Part shown: piece by piece, positions 46,495 to 59,388 of the stretch
Layout: each line of letters begins with the position of its first letter
Position numbering within the stretch: the first letter of the stretch is position 1
Assembly: GCA_033961575.1 (NCBI GenBank)
Contig: CM066731.1
Location: 79,071,501-79,135,500 of the forward strand
Origin: Aselliscus stoliczkanus
Lineage: Eukaryota; Chordata; Mammalia; Chiroptera; Hipposideridae
DNA length: 64,000 bases
Direction of reading: 5' to 3'
Notes under the pieces: model-generated
What the model was told of the DNA's origin: nothing
The model's database searches: none
The model's input: the letters and a program-made list of their open reading frames with translations, nothing else
Position numbers and translations under genes: made by a program

Positions 46495-46925
46495 TGAGTG
46501 GTGAACATGTTCACCAAAACAACTTCTGGTTACCACCTAAGAAGTAAAGAAGTCCAAGGAAAAGAGAATAAAGGCAAAACTCCAGAGCAATGCCACGAGC
46601 AGTCTGACTGGGCACTCTGGCTAAGACCCTTTGTGTGGTACAAACCGTGATACTCCAAGACTCTCCAAAGTTCTCCTTTGCAAGACCAGTTTGCCTCAGA
46701 CCCATCATGGGCCCAGTTGTCTCTCCCGGACCAGGGACCTTCTCCATCTTGATTGACTCTGAGACTTGGTTTGTTATTAAATCCTATTTTATTTTGTATA
46801 GCCTTCTGTAGTTACCAGAGCATTGGCCTCTGGAGGGACATTGGTTCCCAAATAAAACTGTGTTACTCACCCTATCTGAACCTGTGTGTAACGACTCTGT
46901 TTCCCACTTGGGTCATAAGTACCAC
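46495..46925 (+). mobile_element. Possible LTR-like segment
   Basis: A GC-richer block begins near 'gagtggtgaacatgttcacc'. It has a polyadenylation-type 'cccaaataaaactgtg' near 46848, followed by 'aacctgtgtgtaacgactctg', the layout of an R/U5 end. No paired ends or duplication were found, so this is tentative. Confidence 0.35.
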
Positions 46926-47458
46926 ATAGGGACATAGGGCCCTGCCAAGGGGTTTATGTCTTCTTGACTTTCAGGAAAAGACTGAAATGTGGTGACTGCC
47001 CTTCCAGGCGCTTGTAACAAGTAGCGTAGTTCTCAAAGCCCTTTTTGTTGTTTTCGGGGTTATGTTACACACATGTGCAGCTTGAGAGTGATCCCAGGAT
47101 CTGTGTCACATCATACACAGAATTAGGAATATACTTTTCTATCTCCTTCTTTTCAGGGAACCACTAGAAGCTCCCTTTTCCAGTTTTTAAGTCCATAAAT
47201 ATAGGCTTTCCTAAGAATTTTAGCTTCCCATGGTGTCACACACATCTGCATTACTGGGCCTGCCCTGGGAAATTTGACAAGATAAAAAATAATGGTCATT
47301 GTACTCATATTCCTATCCTGGTCCCTCTATTCAAAGGGGCAAGTTTTCTCATGGTGATTCAGATGCCTCTCCTCTCATTGCTATACTGCAAAATTGCAGG
47401 TCTATGAATGTGGTCAGCCTTGGAGTAGAACAGGGAGAAACATTTAAAAATCTTAAAA

Positions 47459-47566
47459 AGGGCCAGCCGAGTGGCGCGGTGGTTAAGCGCTGGCTTGGGA
47501 AACCAGCGGTCCTGGTTCGGTCCAACATATGAGGGCCAGTGACACTGCCCTCAAAAAAAAAAAAAT
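47459..47566 (+). mobile_element. tRNA-derived SINE (short type)
   Basis: Head gggccagccgagtggcgcgg, 'ctggcttgggaaaccag' stem, 'ggttcggtcc' B box, and the end 'gggccagtgacactgccctc' with poly(A). Flanks 'aaatcttaaaaa' and 'aaatctttaaaaa' form an approximate duplication. Confidence 0.93.
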
Positions 47567-47914
47567 CTTTAAAAAAAGGGATTTTCCCCCATCGTCTATG
47601 GTATCTCCCTTCCCCGATCATCTGGTTAGAAAAAGTATAGTTTCTCTTAGGGATCTCATTGGCTGTCACAGCCTGCATTTCTCTGATGTTGTCTGCCCTC
47701 TGGTCACAGTAGGGAGATGAAAGGAAGGGAAACAGGAAATTTACCAGTAACCTATTGGTCATTTTTCAAGGATTGATTTATCTTCCCAATCTGTTTGCTA
47801 TTATTCACTTGGAGTCTACAGATAGTTGCTTTTTGTATTTATCTGGTTATTGTTTTAATCAGCCAGAGAAATATGATGCAACAGTCTTGACCCATCTTGG
47901 CAGTAACCCAAACC

Positions 47915-48200
47915 TATAATTTTTAAAATAAAGTTTTTAACTTTGTAATAATTTTAGATTTATAGAAAAGTTGCAAAAGCAGTACAGGGAGTTTCATATA
48001 TCCCTTGCTCAGCTTCTTCTAACGCTAATATTTTCCAATTTTGAAATATATTTGTATAAACTTAGAAACCAACATTACTGTTTACAGTATATTAAAATAA
48101 AATAAAACTCCAGACTTTACTTGGATTTTGTTAATTTCTTCATTTATCTCCTTTCTGTTCTGGGATTCAATGCAGGACACCACATTGCATTTAGAATGAT
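47915..48200 (-). mobile_element. Old L1 3' UTR, minus strand
   Basis: 'tttatagaaaagttgcaaaagcagtacagggag' to 'tctgggattcaatgcaggacaccacattgcattta' matches antisense 3' UTR of old L1 families as recalled. Confidence 0.7.
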
Positions 48201-51200
48201 ATGGTTTAAACCCATACATTTAGAAAGAATTTGTGGCTTAATATGCTGAGCAGTACTAGGATATTCAAAATCACTATTAGCAGTGGTTGAAAGGAACTGT
48301 ATGTAGAAAATGAGCTCTATGAATATGGAAATGTTTTATTATTTAGGCTGGGCTGAGATGGTTGTCAGTGGTCTTATGATAGCTAGAGAAGCCTAAGTGT
48401 GTGTCCTTATGTAAAAGGTCACATGGCCACTGTTGCCCCCATGGTCACTACCTCATCTATTCTTATTCCATGAGGTGAATTCAACCTGTTATTACTGGAG
48501 CAAAACCACTTAGGTCAGGGACTAGGCTGAGATTTGTAGTAATCAGAGAGCACTAGTGGAAGCCATTTCACATGAAAAGATTCAATATGATTACCATAAA
48601 GTTCAAGGAAATGTTAAGAAGCCAAGATCTGTGGAGAGGTGAACAAGGTTAGGATTTAGATAAGCTATCTGAGGTCAGAGAGCTAAGCCAAGAAATAGAA
48701 GAATATCTGGACAGCTTATAAAGGAAAGGATCAGCGTCCATTGGTCCAGGCCAGGTCAAAGGACATGGGTAAGTGAAGAAAACTCACCTATATAAAAATA
48801 AATACAGTTTTAACTATGTAAAAGAAATAAAATAGTAGATAATACATGAAATTGGAAAATAATATAAAAATTTAGATGGGAATGAGGTGATGCATGCAAA
48901 AGCACCACCAGTTTTGACTTCTGGTGGAGAACAATAAGGATAGACATGCTCAAGACTCTCTAAATACACACAGTGCACTAGGGGTTCAGCTCCTTTAGAG
49001 AAACCTCCTAATTCTGATCTGAGGTGGACATTAGGTGCCTATCCCATATCCATTGTTCTCATTTCCTTACTAAATCCACATTTTTATCCAAGTATTTTTT
49101 CTCTCTTTTTGTCATTATTTCCCAAATTTTGCTTAGTTTTTCTCACTTCTGGTATCATATAACCACAAACCAATAAATTGATGACACACTTCCCCAGGAA
49201 AGCTTTCAAACTCTCTTCCCACTTCCCAATCACTTATGTTGGCAAGTGTGACCATGTATTCCTGTCCTGAAAGGACATTTAAACTGACTCCCAAGAGTGA
49301 CATTCTGCTAGTCATATTACATTTTTGTTACTGTGATAAAACGCATTGAATAGAATATTAAGGGGTGTGATGTGGTTAAATAGCTCCTATTTACCTGGCC
49401 CAGTCTTACTACCATGGCCCAGGTACCATTTCATTATTTCATTGATAGCAAAGAACCCTAAAAGTCATCATTGCTCAAATTTTACATGAGAAAGCTGAAA
49501 CTTGAAGAGGTCAAGTGCCTTGCTCAGATCATAGATATGAAGTGGAGAGTGACTTTACCTGTGCTTTTAGCACTGCTTCCTCCTAAACCTTCCAAATCAT
49601 TTAGGAGGCTCTTTTAAACAACTCTGATATGAAATCTCAACCATATCTGCTCTGAGTTTTTCTTTTTTAATAGACCAAATATGACATAATTTCCTGAACA
49701 GAAAATCTCTGTAAATTAAATCATTTCCCATGTGACTGTTTAAGAACTACCCATCAGTTTCTCACATCCACATGCCATTTACTAAACCTTGCTGGGATAC
49801 AATAAAGCAGACATTACATACTTCAGTGAAAAGGAGGATGGGTCATAAACACCAAGGGGTGAGTATTATTTGCCTCAGGTGCTGCAACAAGTCACAGTAG
49901 CTCTAGACTCAGGAATTTTAGCTACATGAAAAGTGTCATAATTTCTGCAAACTACCCTGCCTGTCATGTTTTACTGAGATTCTGAAATAGAATTTATAAA
50001 TTAAAAATAAGGCATAAAACATGCAATGCCACATTGTGGATAAGGGCAAGACTTGAATGGCAGCCAATCAGAAACTTCTATTAGGCAACACTTAGAGCTC
50101 CAGACAGTATTTCTGGGGTTCCAAAATTTTATTTTGGAAAAAAAATATAGAGATAGATAGATAAATATGTAAAAAGAAACCACTGGGTCTGAAATATGCC
50201 ATGGAAATATTAATTTGCACAGTGGCTGTTTAAAAAGCCAAGCAACTCTCAGATCATGCCCATCATGTCAAAATTACCCTGCAATTTCATTAAAAATTTG
50301 GTTGATAAGGAAGCATGTGGTTTGGGTCCAAATAATTGACCAGTTGTATACCATTACACATGGCCTTACAAGCATTATGTAGCCTCACATGATCAGGTTT
50401 ACACTCTTGCTTATGAGATCTCCCCCCTTTAAATTCCCAATATGATCATTCCTAACTGTGAAACACAAATCCTGCATCACATTCAGGCCAATCCAGTCTG
50501 TGAGTACTTGACTAATATTTCATTTCCACTCTCACTTCTTTATCTTCACCTGGGTTTTCTCCTGCTTGGGATTTTATTCACCTTTTAAAATAAATACCAA
50601 ATGGTGTATGACTGAGTGAATGAAATACGTAGCAATACCTTACCTTTTTGAATCTCCTGTCTGCATATCTAAAACAGTCAGTCTGTGCTTCCCTACTTCT
50701 AATGTGCTCTCTTCACAGTTACTCTTTGAAACACATTTAGATGTCAATTATAAATAAAGCTCTGTGGAAAGCAGAAAAAGTGAATTTGACAATACTTTTA
50801 CCTTCAAGGAGATTAGAGTCTAATGAATAATCATCCCTGTTCAAATATTGTCTTTGTAATAGGTCTTTAGAGAAGGGATTTGGAAGTTACAAACAGGGCT
50901 TAGAATTGATTTGTCTACTTCAGTACTTAATTGCACAATTTCCACGTGATGTGCAATTTCCTACAAAGCGGATTATCAGATAGCAGTTCTCTCTGCATTC
51001 ATGTGACTATACTTATGGAAGTGAAGAGTTACATCATTATAAATACTGAACAAAGAAATGCACTGATTAAATTAGAAACAGAATTGTATAAGTTGAAGAC
51101 CTGGGTTTTGAAGATAAAGCAAAGAAGGCATTTGTCACCAGAAATTTGTAGAATGCCTCATGCTTTGTCCAATAGGAAAGGCCTCGGTGGTCATCTGTCT

Positions 51201-53624
51201 TAGTGTGACTAGGTTTAAAAAGAAGATGTGAGAATCTGAAAATGTCTAGTATGTTTTAGGAGCAAACTTTAGGCATTATTGTAGTCTGACTGCAGTAGGC
51301 CATTCCTGTAACGCTCTATGTTTTTGTTACTTGGAGATCTCACTTGTGTCTCAATCTTAATACTCCCAGAAATGAATGTATCATCTTCTTGCCAAAATAT
51401 ATTCACACATTTTCAGTCATCCATCTATTAATTTTTTCAGACAGTACTAGATATCACTCCATGGCTCAGGGGTTCAAAACTAATTTTTTTGACTTGACCC
51501 TTGCCTTTGAGTTCCATATCTAATCACCTGCTGAGGTATGGTTCTACCTCCAAAATAATTATTTTATCCGACATTACATTTCTATTTTTCATTAACCTCA
51601 CTCCAGTGAAAATTAAACTTCACCTAAATATTTACAATTAATGCTGACAGAATGAATTGGTGTATGTATGCAGGAATAATGTGTATATTGTATGCTGGTG
51701 CCAGACATCTGTCCTCTAAGAGTATAAGTAGTGGGGGAAGGGGTCAGTAACTAGGTCTTCTTGGTACTCCACATATTATTTCCTATAGAGCCTCACAAAG
51801 GTTTCCTATAGAGACTCACAAAGGTTTGCTTTTTGCTCTTCTTTGGTTAGCTGAAAATGGCCATTATAAGTACGGTATAAACGTGTATTGCATTAAAGAG
51901 GATAAATAAGTGCTTTTTAAATATTCTTGAACAAACAGGTGTGAGAGAAAATATGGAATGTGTCCATATTTAAAATTGTAGCACTCTGAAAGGGAGGACA
52001 ATAAATTATATCCCAGTAAAGTATGGCTTTAAGTGGTCATTTGTTTGCAGAAATTATTATTACAATTGAAACAAAACCAGTAATCTGCCTGATCCTTTTA
52101 ATAAACAAAAGCAAGTCATTTAGCAAAACTATAAATTGCATTGCTATGATTAAAAAAAAAAAGGAACAGCTATGCTGAAATGATGGAGCTTTTTATTTTA
52201 TCATTTCAAAATATTTTGTTTCTATTTCCCCCACATATATGTGTATTTGTTTAAATAGAGTTTATTTGGTACTGACTGAAAGAACAAATTCCAATTCTTT
52301 CATCCCTGTGATTATGCACCTTCCATGTTGAGTTCTATTTGATTGTCAAATTAGGCAGGACTTTTTGTGTTGAGCTGTCTCTGTATTGGTAGACTTAGAA
52401 AGGATAACACCTTTTTACCAACTTTGATAAATGTCATGCAATTTACATCCCAGAGTATGTCAAGATCATACTTATGTATAGCATATCTAACTATATATAA
52501 CATTTTCTCTCTTGTGTTCCCCAAGCTACTCCCATTTCTTCTTTTTTTCAAAGATATATATAGCATCAGCTTTAACATTTGCATAATTTCTTCAAAAAGG
52601 CTGATGAAATTGGAAGATGTGTAATTCCTTTTGCCTGTCAGGGAAGACAGACTATGACCAGAAAGATTGTTTGCAAGGGGAATTCTTGGGCTTATCAGAT
52701 TAGAGTAATTTACACAAAAATAAGTACGTGCTCTGCAGAGGCTTTAACTTGCATCAGATTGTCCAGGGCTTTCCTCATTAAATCAAACTTGCTTTTTCAA
52801 TTGAGCCTTATGACAAAAATTATTTTTTCCTAAATGGATGGATTTACTATGGAGATCTGAACTGAGAGGCCGTCATGTGTCTCTAGAGGAATGTGCCCCA
52901 TAGGAAATCAATCTTTCCATTTGTCCACCATCTAGATAGAACTCCTTGGAATCCACTGGTACTATAATTTTGATATCTAAAAATAATAAACTACACAGTG
53001 GGAACCATCAAACAAATAAATGTCGAGAAATTGTCAAAACATGACTATAGAAAAACATGGAATGTGGGTGAACGTGGCAGGTGGAAGATGAAGCCAAATG
53101 TGGTGAGATTCAGAGCTGTGGGAAATGCAGTTAAAAAGAGTAAGGGCCAGGAAAGAGGGAAAATATAAAAGAAAATGATGTAAAATAAGGAAAATGATAA
53201 ATCTCAGGAAAAAGGTAAAAACATAGAGCTTCTAGCCTAATATTACATTTATCAAATTTTGAAGGCACTCTTCTCAAAAATTGAGATGAGCATCCAGAGG
53301 TGAGGTAAGGGTGTCCTTGGAGTTTCTGTGCTGAGCTGATATAAAAAACAATGGTGCTACTTATGAATATCAAAATCAATTTGAGGTCTTTATAACATTT
53401 GTCCTACTTTTTCTAAAAATAAAGCCACCTAAAATACATTTTACACCTTTTGGTGGGTTTTGGTGGGATCCACTTAATGTCCCTTATTGTGGAGAAGAGA
53501 TACTGTTATATAATAATAGAACACTAAGCATCCTGATCAAGTTTTATATAACACAGGTTATTTTGACAGCCTTTCTATTTTAAATCTTCCTCTTTAAAAG
53601 CCACTCACCTTCATTTTCAGCAAA
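48201..53624. other. Long unassigned intergenic stretch with a MIR-like relic
   Basis: About 5.4 kb with no gene and few recognisable repeats. A MIR-like antisense relic lies at about 49455-49560 ('attttacatgagaaagctgaaacttgaagaggtcaagtgccttgctc'). Short frames (for example 50931-51203 and 52367-52833) show no domain. This is the longest repeat-poor part of the window and the best place to look for conserved non-coding elements. Confidence 0.45.
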
Positions 53625-53630
53625 ATGATT

Positions 53631-54786
53631 TGCCAGGAGCTGACTTCTGACAAGGCCACATTGCCCTGCTCAGCACTGGATGTCTGGGATGCTGCCTTAG
53701 GGTTGGTCATGTGATGTCTCCTGCCTCTATGAACCCATGTGCCTTTCCTCCTATAAGAGACAATATATTCACTGCATTTGTGGCAAGTTCCTGTGATACC
53801 CCAATGAGCTAACTACACAGCCAAAGACGGGTAAGATCTCCTAAAAGAGGGGAGACAACCCAAGCCAGGCGGTAGTTCCATGGGGGACCCCTGAACTGAG
53901 ATATTGGGGACTCAAGCCCCTTGGAAACTGAGGCACAGACCTCTGAAAAACTCAGGCCAGAAAACTCAGGCCTGTGAGAAGCTGATGCACTTGCCTAAGA
54001 GCCCTACTGTGAATAGTCTCCTTGAAGATTAAAAGTCTTCAGGCCATGAGAGTTCTGGGTAAGAAGCAGCTCAAAGACATCCGCTGACCATGGGTTTGTT
54101 AATTAGCCTTGTGTGAATTCCTTTGCCCAGTGCCTTGTTGCAGCAACAGATACTGAAGCTTTGACTGAGAAAAGATGCAGCCCTCTGTAGGATAAGAGAG
54201 GTGTGAGACCCTTTTGGTTGCTAGGTATTGTATTTACATAGGAATAGATTTTAGATGCTTTTACCCTAAACACAGCCACTCCTAGTCTTTTAGTATAGCT
54301 CAAGTATACTGTGAGTTTTATGATTGTGTTTAACTGCTAGGATTTAGGATGATTTCTAGATAGTCAAGATAGCTTTAGTAAACATTCTTTAGGCAATATA
54401 TGTCAATCCTTAACATAAGATAGTCGTGATAAACATTCTTTAGGTGACATACAGAAACTGAGTCTGGGTTTCATGGCAATTATCATAATAAAGACAAGGT
54501 AATCCTTTAACGGAAGAGTAAGTCACAATACATCCTGGAGAGAGCAATTACTGGGGGACGTAAAGACTTGAGTAAATCCTGGGAGCTAGAAACCACCAAA
54601 CTCATGTGATTGAGACAATGGTCAAGTATCCCTATAAAAAGAACATACTCTGGCAATAAAGTGTGACACTTTTTTCCTTTTCTCTTTAACTCCCCCGGTG
54701 TCTCCACTGTCTCCCTTATTTTCCTCCCTCGCCGACGCTGTCTCCACCTGAGGGAAACCCTGGTCAGCGGAGGCTGGTCCCCCGCA
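53631..54786 (+). mobile_element. ERV2-type solo LTR, copy 2
   Basis: The 1,156-bp LTR starts TGCCAGGAGCTGACTTC and ends GGTCCCCCGCA. The perfect 6-bp duplication atgatt lies at 53625-53630 and 54787-54792. It aligns with 37628-38722 along most of its length (for example 'gggtaagat.tcctaaa', 'aggccatgagagttc', 'tgtctccact'). TATA (54633-54639) and AATAAA (54655-54660) are again about 20 bases apart. A near-repeat 'aaacattctttaggcaatata' / 'aaacattctttaggtgacata' (about 54380-54455) suggests a short tandem duplication absent from copy 1. Confidence 0.92.
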
Positions 54787-54822
54787 ATGATTTATCTATG
54801 TGGTTTTACCAAAAATATTAGC

Positions 54823-54828
<6 letters not shown>

Positions 54829-54847
<19 letters not shown>
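54829..54847. repeat. (AAT)n microsatellite
   Basis: Six units of AAT/TAA just downstream of the ERV2-type solo LTR. Confidence 0.9.
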
Positions 54848-54856
<9 letters not shown>

Positions 54857-55484
54857 GCCTATAATTAGAAGAACTATAAATTAATTTAAAAGCTAGGATG
54901 CAGGAAATAAATTGTTACCATCCCTCTAACCAGACATTTCCCAATTCATGTTATTGTTGTTACATATTATATTTAAATTCTAGAAAAGAATAAAAAATGG
55001 AATTACCAACCAAGTTTATACCAGTTTTTATACTTGTTCACATATTTACTTTTACTGAAGAACTTATATTTTCATATAGTTTTGTATTGTTGTCTAGAGT
55101 CCTTTCATTAAACTTGAAGGGAACACTTTACTATTCTTGTAGGGCAGATCTAATGGTAATGAGCTCTCTTGGCTTTTGTTTATCTGGGAATGTCTCAATC
55201 AATCATTTTTTGAAGGACAGTTTTGCTGGATATAGTAATCTTCATTGCCAGGTTTTTGTTTTTCTTTTATACTTTAATTATATAATCTGCCTTGTCCTGC
55301 CTGATTTCTTCTTAGTAATCCACTGATGGTTTTATTGAGGATCCTCTATACATGATTAGGCACTTTGTCTTGCTGCTTTCAAGATTCTGTCTTTGTCTTT
55401 GACTTTGACAGTTTCATTATGATCTGTTTTGGGTGAGTTTCTTTCAATTTTTCCTACTGGAGTCTTATGCTTTTTGTATTTGTA

Positions 55485-56435
55485 TAATCATTATAATCAT
55501 GTGCCACATAATGGTACTTCAGTTAATGATAGACCACATATACAACAGTGGTCCCATAAGATTATAATAGCTTATAAGCAAAATTTTGTTTGCAATGTTG
55601 AAAGAAAAGGCTGGACCCAACTAAAGTTGAAATTACCACCAAATCTGGGTGGTTTAAATAAATGAGGATGCTCAGCAGGCTGTTCACCCACTCTGCACAC
55701 GTTGGCCTGGAGTTGGTGAGAGAAAGAGGGTTGAAGTCTGGGTAAAAGGGGAATCTGGGAGGCTGTCCCCACCTGGCCATGCCCACCCCTGCATACACAC
55801 TCAGGTACACATACATGCATGCACACAAACTCGCTTCCCTTCCCTCAGTTTTTTTTTTCTCTCTTTTCTCCCAGTCCCATTCATCTGTCTTTTTTTTTCT
55901 CCCTCCCCCTCTCTCATATTCCCCTCTCTCCCCCTCATTCCTTCTATCTCTTCTTCTTCTCCCTTTATTATCTCTCATCTCAAGCTTTATCTCTTGGGGT
56001 CTCTTCTCTCCATTTCTCTTCCCTTTTCTTCCTCTCCCATCTTCCCTTTCTCCTCCTGATGTCTATTCTACCTTCTATGGTACTTTCCTACTTAGTCCTC
56101 CCCCTGCCCTTCCAAAACTTGCATGTACACACACACACACACACAGACACACACACACACACTATATTTTACACTACATTTTTATATATGTTTAGATACA
56201 CAAGTACTTACCATTATAGATAATTGCCAACAATATTCAGTACAGTAGCATGCTGTATAGGTTTGTAGCCTAGAAGCAGTAGGCTATAACATACAAGTAT
56301 AGCCTAGGTTTGTAGTAAGCTATATCATCTAGGTTTGTATAAGTAGACTCTATGGTGTTTGCACAACAAAAAAGTTGACTAACAATACATTTCTCAGAAC
56401 ATATTCCTGTTGTTAAGTGACCCATGGCTTTATAT
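55485..56435. mobile_element. DNA transposon fossil with worn terminal inverted repeats, carrying an insert
   Basis: Left part 'catgtgccacataatggtacttcagttaatgatagaccacatatacaacagtggtcccataagattataata' and right part 'agatacacaagtacttacc...gtttgtagcctagaagcagtaggctata...catttctcagaacatattcctgttgttaagtgacccatgg' match a non-autonomous transposon common in mammals; the name is not asserted. The middle (about 55595-56185) is unrelated and pyrimidine-rich. Confidence 0.7.
55848..56120. repeat. Polypyrimidine tract and CA repeats
   Basis: About 270 bases are overwhelmingly C and T on the plus strand, followed by interrupted (CA)n at 56129-56162. The overlapping 134-138 residue frames here are low-complexity artefacts. 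Confidence 0.93.
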
Positions 56436-56724
56436 CCATGTAGTTCCTCAAATTTGGGAAGTTTTTGACCATTACATCTTCCAATAACCTGATAGCTCCT
56501 TCTTCTTCTGGAATTTCCATAATGTATATACTTGCTCTATCTAACAATGCCACATAAGTTCTTGGCTCTGTTAACTTTTCTCCATTCTTTGATTTTTTGT
56601 TTTGTTTGTTTTTGTTTCTATTTTTTACATATTCAATAATTTCAAACAATCTGTCTTCAAGTTCACTGATTATTTTTTGTGCTTGTGTAAGTCTGTTATT
56701 GGATCTCTCTACTGAATATTTCAA
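56413..56724 (-). pseudogene. L1/HAL1 ORF1 remnant
   Basis: A 103-residue frame with a polar N-terminal stretch (AQKIISELEDRLFEI, coiled-coil style) followed by IMEIPEEEGAIRL and MVKNFPNLRNYMDI. These correspond to the L1 ORF1p pattern in which a coiled coil precedes an RNA-binding domain with a 'GIPE..E....FE.I..ENFPNL' segment. When intact ORF1p binds L1 RNA as a trimer. Only the middle of the protein is left. It lies within the old minus-strand half-L1, next to the DNA transposon. Confidence 0.75.
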
Positions 56725-57616
56725 TTCAGTTATTGTATTTTTTAGCTTCAGAATTGCAGTATGGCTCTTTCTTAAATAAAGTATAGCTCTTTGTTTGTAT
56801 TGTCATTTTATTCATATATTGTTCTCCAGATGTTCTTTAAGTCTTTTGATATTTTCTTTGAGTTCTTCAAGCATTTTTAAGACAGACATTTGAAAATCTT
56901 TGTTGCGTAAACTGAATCCTATTATTCTTTAGGGTCAGTTTCTGGAGATTTATTTTCACTCTTTGAATGGATCATATATCCTTCTTTCTTTGTATGCTCC
57001 TTGATTTTTTTGTTGTTGTTGAAAACGGATTTTGAAAACAAACGAAAACCAAAACCAAAAAATGCCACATCTTTGCAAATTGGCTCCACAAAATGGAATA
57101 TCACTAATCAGCTCATCATGAAGTTCTCTTCAGGCCTCTTGAGACATACATCTTCTCTGGGCCTATGCATGTGCTTATTTTCTCTAATTCACCTATAAAA
57201 ATAGATGCTTTTAAATGCCTTAATTTCTCTAAGAGTCTCACTCTTGCTTTTTTTCAGAGCTTAAGGTATTCTATCTATTCCTCTGCTTGTAATCTCTTAC
57301 TCTCAGGCACCCATGTGTCTTCAATTCTCCTTTCACACACTACAACACCTCCCACTGCTTCCAATGGCTTCCAGCCTGATATTTAAACTATGCTTCCATT
57401 CTTTTCTGAGCTCCAAGTTAGGTAAAACAGAAATCAATTCTGTGGGCAGACCCTAAACAAATAAAAAATTGCCAGTAAGTTCCATTGTTTTCTTCTATCT
57501 TGAGGGAGAAGCAAGGAATTAGATGGCTTCCTTTCAACAGTGTTAAGCTCTGTTGCATTGAAGAGGGGATGGGACAAGAGTGAGAAATATACCACAAACT
57601 TTTCTACTGTTTTAGT

Positions 57617-57618
<2 letters not shown>

Positions 57619-57664
<46 letters not shown>
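57619..57664. repeat. (TG)n microsatellite
   Basis: About 23 uninterrupted TG units. Confidence 0.97.
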
Positions 57665-57669
<5 letters not shown>

Positions 57670-57834
57670 TGATTGGGAATTCATTTGGTTGCTATACAAT
57701 TTTGATTAGTTTCTAGGGCTCCCCAAAAGGTTTTTCAGTTAGTATGTTGTTGTTATTTCCATGTGGAAACAAAGACTTGGAGCTTTCTAGTATGCCGTCT
57801 TGCTAATATCTTTCTGCTAGTGAAAATTACTCCT

Positions 57835-59373
57835 GAAAGTATATGAGACCTTGGGAACTGAAAGGCCATCCTCCAGATTGACAAAAGACAGATTCAGCCA
57901 GTTCCATTTCTTCTTGGGAGCAGAAAGAAAAAATTTATGATTTCCTACATGGCCTGTAATAGAGAAAAATTGGAGGTTCAAACTCTCTTAGGAAAAAAAC
58001 AGAAGGGTTAGACTTCATGTTTTTCAAGAACTTCAAAAAGAATAATGTGGTAAGAGTTATTCATGCTTCTGAGGTAGAATGTGAGTTTAAATTGTTGCAG
58101 CCATGAAAACCCTTACCATAAAAAGAGTTTATACAACTTGATGAAAAATTCTAAACATCAATAGAAAGTAAAATTAATTGTGACATTTGTGTTGGTGATG
58201 GTATGATAGAATGGAACTCTAATTCACTGAAGAATACAGTATATATTGGCATAGACTTGCCTGGAAAACATTTCACAATAGAGACATAATCCATTAGATC
58301 ATCCATCTATTCATTGAGTTCCTGCAGTGAGTTAGGACCTGTGCATAACATAACACATGGTCTCCATGATATCCCTATGTATCTTCCTACTACATATGGA
58401 AAAGGAAGCTACATCTCAAGTAACCACACAGTGATGTATAAAATTGCAACTGTGATGTGTAAAATGAAGACAAAATATAGTAAGAAAACTACATTTCCCA
58501 AGGCATTAGAATTTGAAAATGCCACTTCTAACCCACAGAATGTGAACAGATGTAAAAATGTAGCCACTTCCATTTTTGGCACCTATATGCTTTGTGATCT
58601 CCCACTTCCTTTTCTTTTGTGCATAAGTTTGAAAGTATAGGACTCCAAAATAGCAGAGGGACAGTTTGAAGGACTCTAAATCCCTAAAACATCTACCCAA
58701 TCTTTATCAAACTTCACCTCAGTTATGAATAGGCATAATGTGACTATGATGTCTAAGTGTACTTGTTACCTCATAATAGACATAGAAGGGCCTTAAAACA
58801 TTCTGATCTTATACACATAAGTTAAGGCTGAAAAATATTTGTGATTTTTCAGTATGTAGATGGCAATTGAAATTATAAGTTCAGATGGGATTGCCTGTAA
58901 GGAAATATATAGAGTGAATAGAGACGGAGTATAAAAAATATGCATTAGCTTTATGGACAAGGAGGCAATTGGTGATCTTTGGAAAAGCTATTATTACCTG
59001 GTAATTCGGAGAAGAGCAAATTGAAGCAGGTTGAAGTATGAAAGGTGATAAAATAGTGACAGTGTATACAATGGTCAGTGAATTTTGACATTAGAGGGTA
59101 TTCTATTTTTCATATAAGAAGAGAACTATATAGGTTTAAATATTTAATACTTAAAGTGAATGTAAAGAACATAGAAGGGATAGACAGCATTTTAGGTTGC
59201 TGTGTGACAGAGTCCTTCCATTGTGATAAAATACAGTGAATGCTGCTGCTGAGTGCTATCCAATGGAAAGGCAGGGATCTGCAATATGGGAAGCAGCACA
59301 AGGAACCTTAGTAACAGTGTGTGACAAATTTCAACTTGTTCAGTGCAGTCAGTTGGGTGTGAGCTACGGTTGA
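57835..59373. other. Unassigned intergenic sequence
   Basis: No gene or confident repeat was recognised. The 108-residue frame at 58314-58640 has no recognisable domain. Confidence 0.4.
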
Positions 59374-59388
59374 GAAAAGTTGTGTTTT

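Larger units (their letters stand above)
54990..57830 (-). mobile_element. Old half-L1/L1 5' and ORF1 region, minus strand, split
   Basis: Antisense L1/HAL1 signatures: 'gtctctcaatcaat.attttttgaaggacagttttgctggatatag', 'ttcaagattctgtctttgtctttgactttgacagtttcattatgatctg', then after a DNA-transposon insertion the ORF1-like frame at 56413-56724, and 'ctttcta...ccgtcttgctaatatc' near the 5' end. It is a relative of the element at 2990-5055. Confidence 0.7.

Noticed and set aside
55562..56223. Four frames of 84-138 residues on both strands
   Set aside because: They are low-complexity translations of the polypyrimidine and CA tracts.
58314..58640. 108-residue frame outside recognised repeats
   Set aside because: No domain, no splice-site or homology support, and base composition like its surroundings. 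It is most likely a chance frame.
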